From: Nanobdellota archaeon
GTDB lineage: Archaea > Nanobdellota > Nanobdellia > Woesearchaeales > B3-WOES
DNA length: 7,705 nucleotides
Direction of reading: 5' to 3'
Assembly (NCBI GenBank): GCA_023131705.1
Contig: JAGLZG010000081.1
Location: 1-7,705, forward strand
The notes under the pieces were generated by a model that was not told where the DNA came from, ran no database searches, and was given only the letters and a program-made list of their open reading frames with translations. Every line of letters begins with the position of its first letter. The stretch's first letter is position 1. Below, piece by piece: positions 6,142 to 7,705 of this stretch. A program made the translations under genes and the position numbers.

Positions 6142-6974
6142 TAAAACAAAAACACTGGATAAAATACATAAAAAGTTTGCAGGTAAAAGAAAAATCCAGC
6201 AAAGAAAAAATAAAGGAAAAAATAGTCAGCACAATAAAAGAAAGCATGCCTAAAAAAAGATTTGGAATCATGTTTTCAGGTGGTATTGATAGCTCTTTGA
6301 TAGCCCTGATCTGCCGCAAAGCAAAAGCAAACTTCATATGTTACTCAGTTGGCTTGGAAGGAAGCCAGGATTTAGAATATGCAAAAAAAGCAGCAAAAGC
6401 AATGAAGCTAAACCTAAAATACAAAGAATACACATTAAAACAGGCAGAAGAGATAATAAAAACAACTTCCCATATTCTTGGAAAAAAATACGCAAATGTA
6501 GTTAATGTCGGAGTTGGCTCTGTTGTAGTGGCAGCAGCCCTTTTAGCAACAAAAAACAGGATAAAAGTTTTTTACTCAGGCTTAGGCTCAGAAGAGATAT
6601 TTGCAGGCTATGAAAGGCACAGGGTGAAAGACATAAACAAAGAGTGCTGGAATGGCCTGTTAGCAATGTATGAGAGAGACTTGATAAGAGACCAGTTTAT
6701 ATCAGAAGCACTTGGTATAACACTAATAACCCCCTTCCTCTCTCCGGAAATAATAAGATCAGCAATGAACATTCCTGGAAAAAGAAAACTAAACAGCAAA
6801 TATAAAAAAATAATTCTAAGGGAAATAGCAGAAGAACTGGGCCTAAAAAAAGAGTTTTCCTGGAGAAAGAAAAAAGCAGCGCAATACGGCTCTAAGTTTG
6901 ACAGAGCCATACTAAGACTTGCAAAGCAAAACGGTTTTAAATATAAGAAGGATTATATAGACAGTCTATTCTAA
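6138..6974 (+). CDS. Stand-alone asparagine-synthetase-type ATPase (ASNSD1-like), no glutaminase domain
   Basis: The protein has 278 residues. After a Lys-rich N-terminal helix (1-40) comes the N-type PP-loop SGGIDS (47-52), which binds ATP/PPi, then SGLGSEEIFAGY (147-158), the second signature of the asparagine synthase C-terminal domain (PF00733). The class II glutamine amidotransferase domain is absent: there is no N-terminal catalytic Cys2 and no room for its roughly 200 residues. Ammonia, or a partner protein, would have to supply nitrogen if this is an amidating enzyme. The later parts, AGYERHRV (156-163), PFLSPEI (199-205), ILREIAEELGL (226-236) and AQYGSKF (248-254), recall the eukaryotic ASNSD1 branch more than AsnB. 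The true substrate is unknown. Its ATG overlaps the nth stop, so it is the second gene of that operon. An adenylating role is well supported; asparagine synthesis itself is not. Confidence 0.82.
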   Translation: MIKQKHWIKYIKSLQVKEKSSKEKIKEKIVSTIKESMPKKRFGIMFSGGIDSSLIALICRKAKANFICYSVGLEGSQDLEYAKKAAKAMKLNLKYKEYTLKQAEEIIKTTSHILGKKYANVVNVGVGSVVVAAALLATKNRIKVFYSGLGSEEIFAGYERHRVKDINKECWNGLLAMYERDLIRDQFISEALGITLITPFLSPEIIRSAMNIPGKRKLNSKYKKIILREIAEELGLKKEFSWRKKKAAQYGSKFDRAILRLAKQNGFKYKKDYIDSLF

Positions 6975-6999
6975 ACATACATTATCACAAAACAACTAT

Positions 7000-7548
7000 T
7001 TACAATATCAAAATCCTCCACTTCTTTTTCTGAGCTTTATCCCAGTGATCTAAAAAATCATCAAACTCTTTCTCTTGTTCAATAGGGATTATAACAGAGC
7101 CAGCAGATACAGGACTGCCATGTATAGTTTTTATTTCTTCTATAAAAGCCCTGTTAAACATAGTTTTCTCTGACCTATTCATTTTTTTAAGATTATACTT
7201 ATACAAAACTCCAGATTCAATACCCATTAAATCTCTTAAATGCTTGTTTCTTTTAATAGAGAACCCCTCTGATAACAAAGATTTCCAAATTGGTTCTGTA
7301 AATATTTCTTTAAATAGAAACATTTCAATATGTAAATTATGATACTCCTTTAATTCTTTTAAAACATCAGACAGTAGCTTAAAATCCTTTTTATAGGTAA
7401 TAAGAGCTATATCAATATCAGAAGGACTGAACCTGCCTTTAACAAAAGATCCAAACATATAGAAATCTTCAATCTCCTTATATTTTTTCAGCAATTTCCT
7501 TAAATCTTCCTTCAATCTTTTTAAGGAGAACAATTTTCTTAATCCCAT
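7000..7548 (-). CDS. MNT-type nucleotidyltransferase with an unassigned C-terminal region
   Basis: The 182-residue product has a minimal nucleotidyltransferase (DNA polymerase beta superfamily) domain in about residues 10-100. After LKEDLRKLLKKYKEIEDFYMF comes GSFVKGRFSPSDID, giving Gly33-Ser34 and metal-binding Asp44 and Asp46, with Glu75 in HIEMF as the likely third carboxylate. Enzymes of this type transfer a nucleotide to protein, RNA or small-molecule acceptors; the target cannot be read from sequence. The C-terminal half (about 105-182) includes MNRSEKTMFNRAF and AGSVIIPIEQEKEFDDFL. It recalls archaeal nucleotidyltransferase proteins of similar size, but I cannot name a domain. A strong Shine-Dalgarno supports the start, although it lies 71 bp inside the upstream reading frame. 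It is convergent with the ASNSD1-like gene, 25 bp apart. Confidence 0.8.
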   Translation of the reverse strand: MGLRKLFSLKRLKEDLRKLLKKYKEIEDFYMFGSFVKGRFSPSDIDIALITYKKDFKLLSDVLKELKEYHNLHIEMFLFKEIFTEPIWKSLLSEGFSIKRNKHLRDLMGIESGVLYKYNLKKMNRSEKTMFNRAFIEEIKTIHGSPVSAGSVIIPIEQEKEFDDFLDHWDKAQKKKWRILIL

Positions 7549-7705
7549 TTTTTATCTCCTGACAATCTTTTTTATCTTTTTTTATTTTATAAGCTGATCT
7601 ATAAATACCATGAATTATTGCAAAGATGTTATATATTTCTGAATTTAAAATATTTATCTTATCTAGCCTATCTTTAAGTTTATTGACATCAATATCTTCT
7701 TTAAA
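7478..7705 (-). CDS. 3' end of an unknown gene overlapping the nucleotidyltransferase gene
   Basis: A frame enters from the right edge and stays open for 75 codons to TAA at 7480-7478. The visible C-terminal part is helical and Lys/Ile-rich, for example VNKLKDRLDKINILNSEIYN and later GIKKIVLLKKIEGRFKEIAEKI. I recognise no family. The first 52 or so codons lie outside any other gene, and the other two minus-strand frames hit stops quickly there. The last 71 bases overlap the start of the nucleotidyltransferase gene in another frame. It is probably the first partner of a coupled pair. No HEPN-type R-x4-6-H motif is present in the visible part. It could instead be a chance extension of a shorter gene, or reflect a frameshift. 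Confidence 0.5.
   Translation of the reverse strand, partial: FKEDIDVNKLKDRLDKINILNSEIYNIFAIIHGIYRSAYKIKKDKKDCQEIKNGIKKIVLLKKIEGRFKEIAEKI
7554..7560 (-). promoter_or_regulatory. Shine-Dalgarno of the nucleotidyltransferase gene
   Basis: The minus strand reads AGGAGAT, five A residues, then ATG at 7548. This strong site selects the start even though it lies inside the upstream reading frame. No separate TATA box is evident, so expression as the second gene of an operon is likely. Confidence 0.7.

Noticed and set aside
5748..6910. Antisense frames over nth and the ASNSD1-like gene (5748-6155, 6608-6910)
   Set aside because: They lie opposite genes with clear catalytic motifs and show no start signals.
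7000..7705. A MNT/HEPN toxin-antitoxin pair
   Set aside because: The nucleotidyltransferase fits MNT, but the visible part of its partner has no R-x4-6-H motif, and the nucleotidyltransferase itself (182 residues with an extra C-terminal half) is longer than a typical MNT antitoxin.

Overview
The window looks like AT-rich archaeal chromosome. The main reasons are an archaeal/eukaryotic-type initiation factor (aIF5B), BRE/TATA-like promoters set about 27 bp ahead of start codons, a mixture of leaderless and Shine-Dalgarno starts, an archaeal VIT-like membrane protein, and a stand-alone asparagine-synthetase-like protein. The compact, A/T-rich, lysine/isoleucine-rich genes would suit a DPANN-type lineage such as Woesearchaeota or Pacearchaeota, but that placement is an impression. 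TGA and TAA are both used as stops, so the standard code applies.

Layout. The left edge (1-987, minus) is the N-terminal part of a secreted parallel beta-helix protein whose C-terminus lies outside the window. A 205-bp divergent region carries promoters for it and for infB (1193-2956, plus). Next, and probably from its own promoter inside the end of infB, comes a secreted, membrane-anchored protein with Ig-like domains and many N-glycosylation sequons (2998-4590, plus). It converges with a two-gene minus-strand operon: a 74-residue helical protein of unknown function (5420-5196), then, one base later, a VIT/CCC1-like membrane protein (5194-4604). That operon diverges from nth (5494-6141, plus), with two TATA boxes back to back only 2 bp apart. 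nth overlaps by ATGA a stand-alone asparagine-synthetase-type ATPase resembling eukaryotic ASNSD1 (6138-6974). At the right edge a minus-strand pair comprises the 3' end of an unknown gene (7705-7478) and, overlapping it by 71 bp, a MNT-type nucleotidyltransferase (7548-7000).

How they fit. This is mostly a housekeeping and cell-surface neighbourhood: translation initiation (aIF5B), base-excision repair (Nth), two exported proteins, and a possible metal transporter. I see no mobile element, CRISPR array, rRNA or tRNA. The least explained parts are the ASNSD1-like gene coupled to nth, the small helical protein ahead of the VIT-like gene, and the overlapping pair at the right edge. Two start codons (2998 and 5494) are placed by promoter position downstream of longer in-frame alternatives. 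No stretch over 300 bases lacks a gene.
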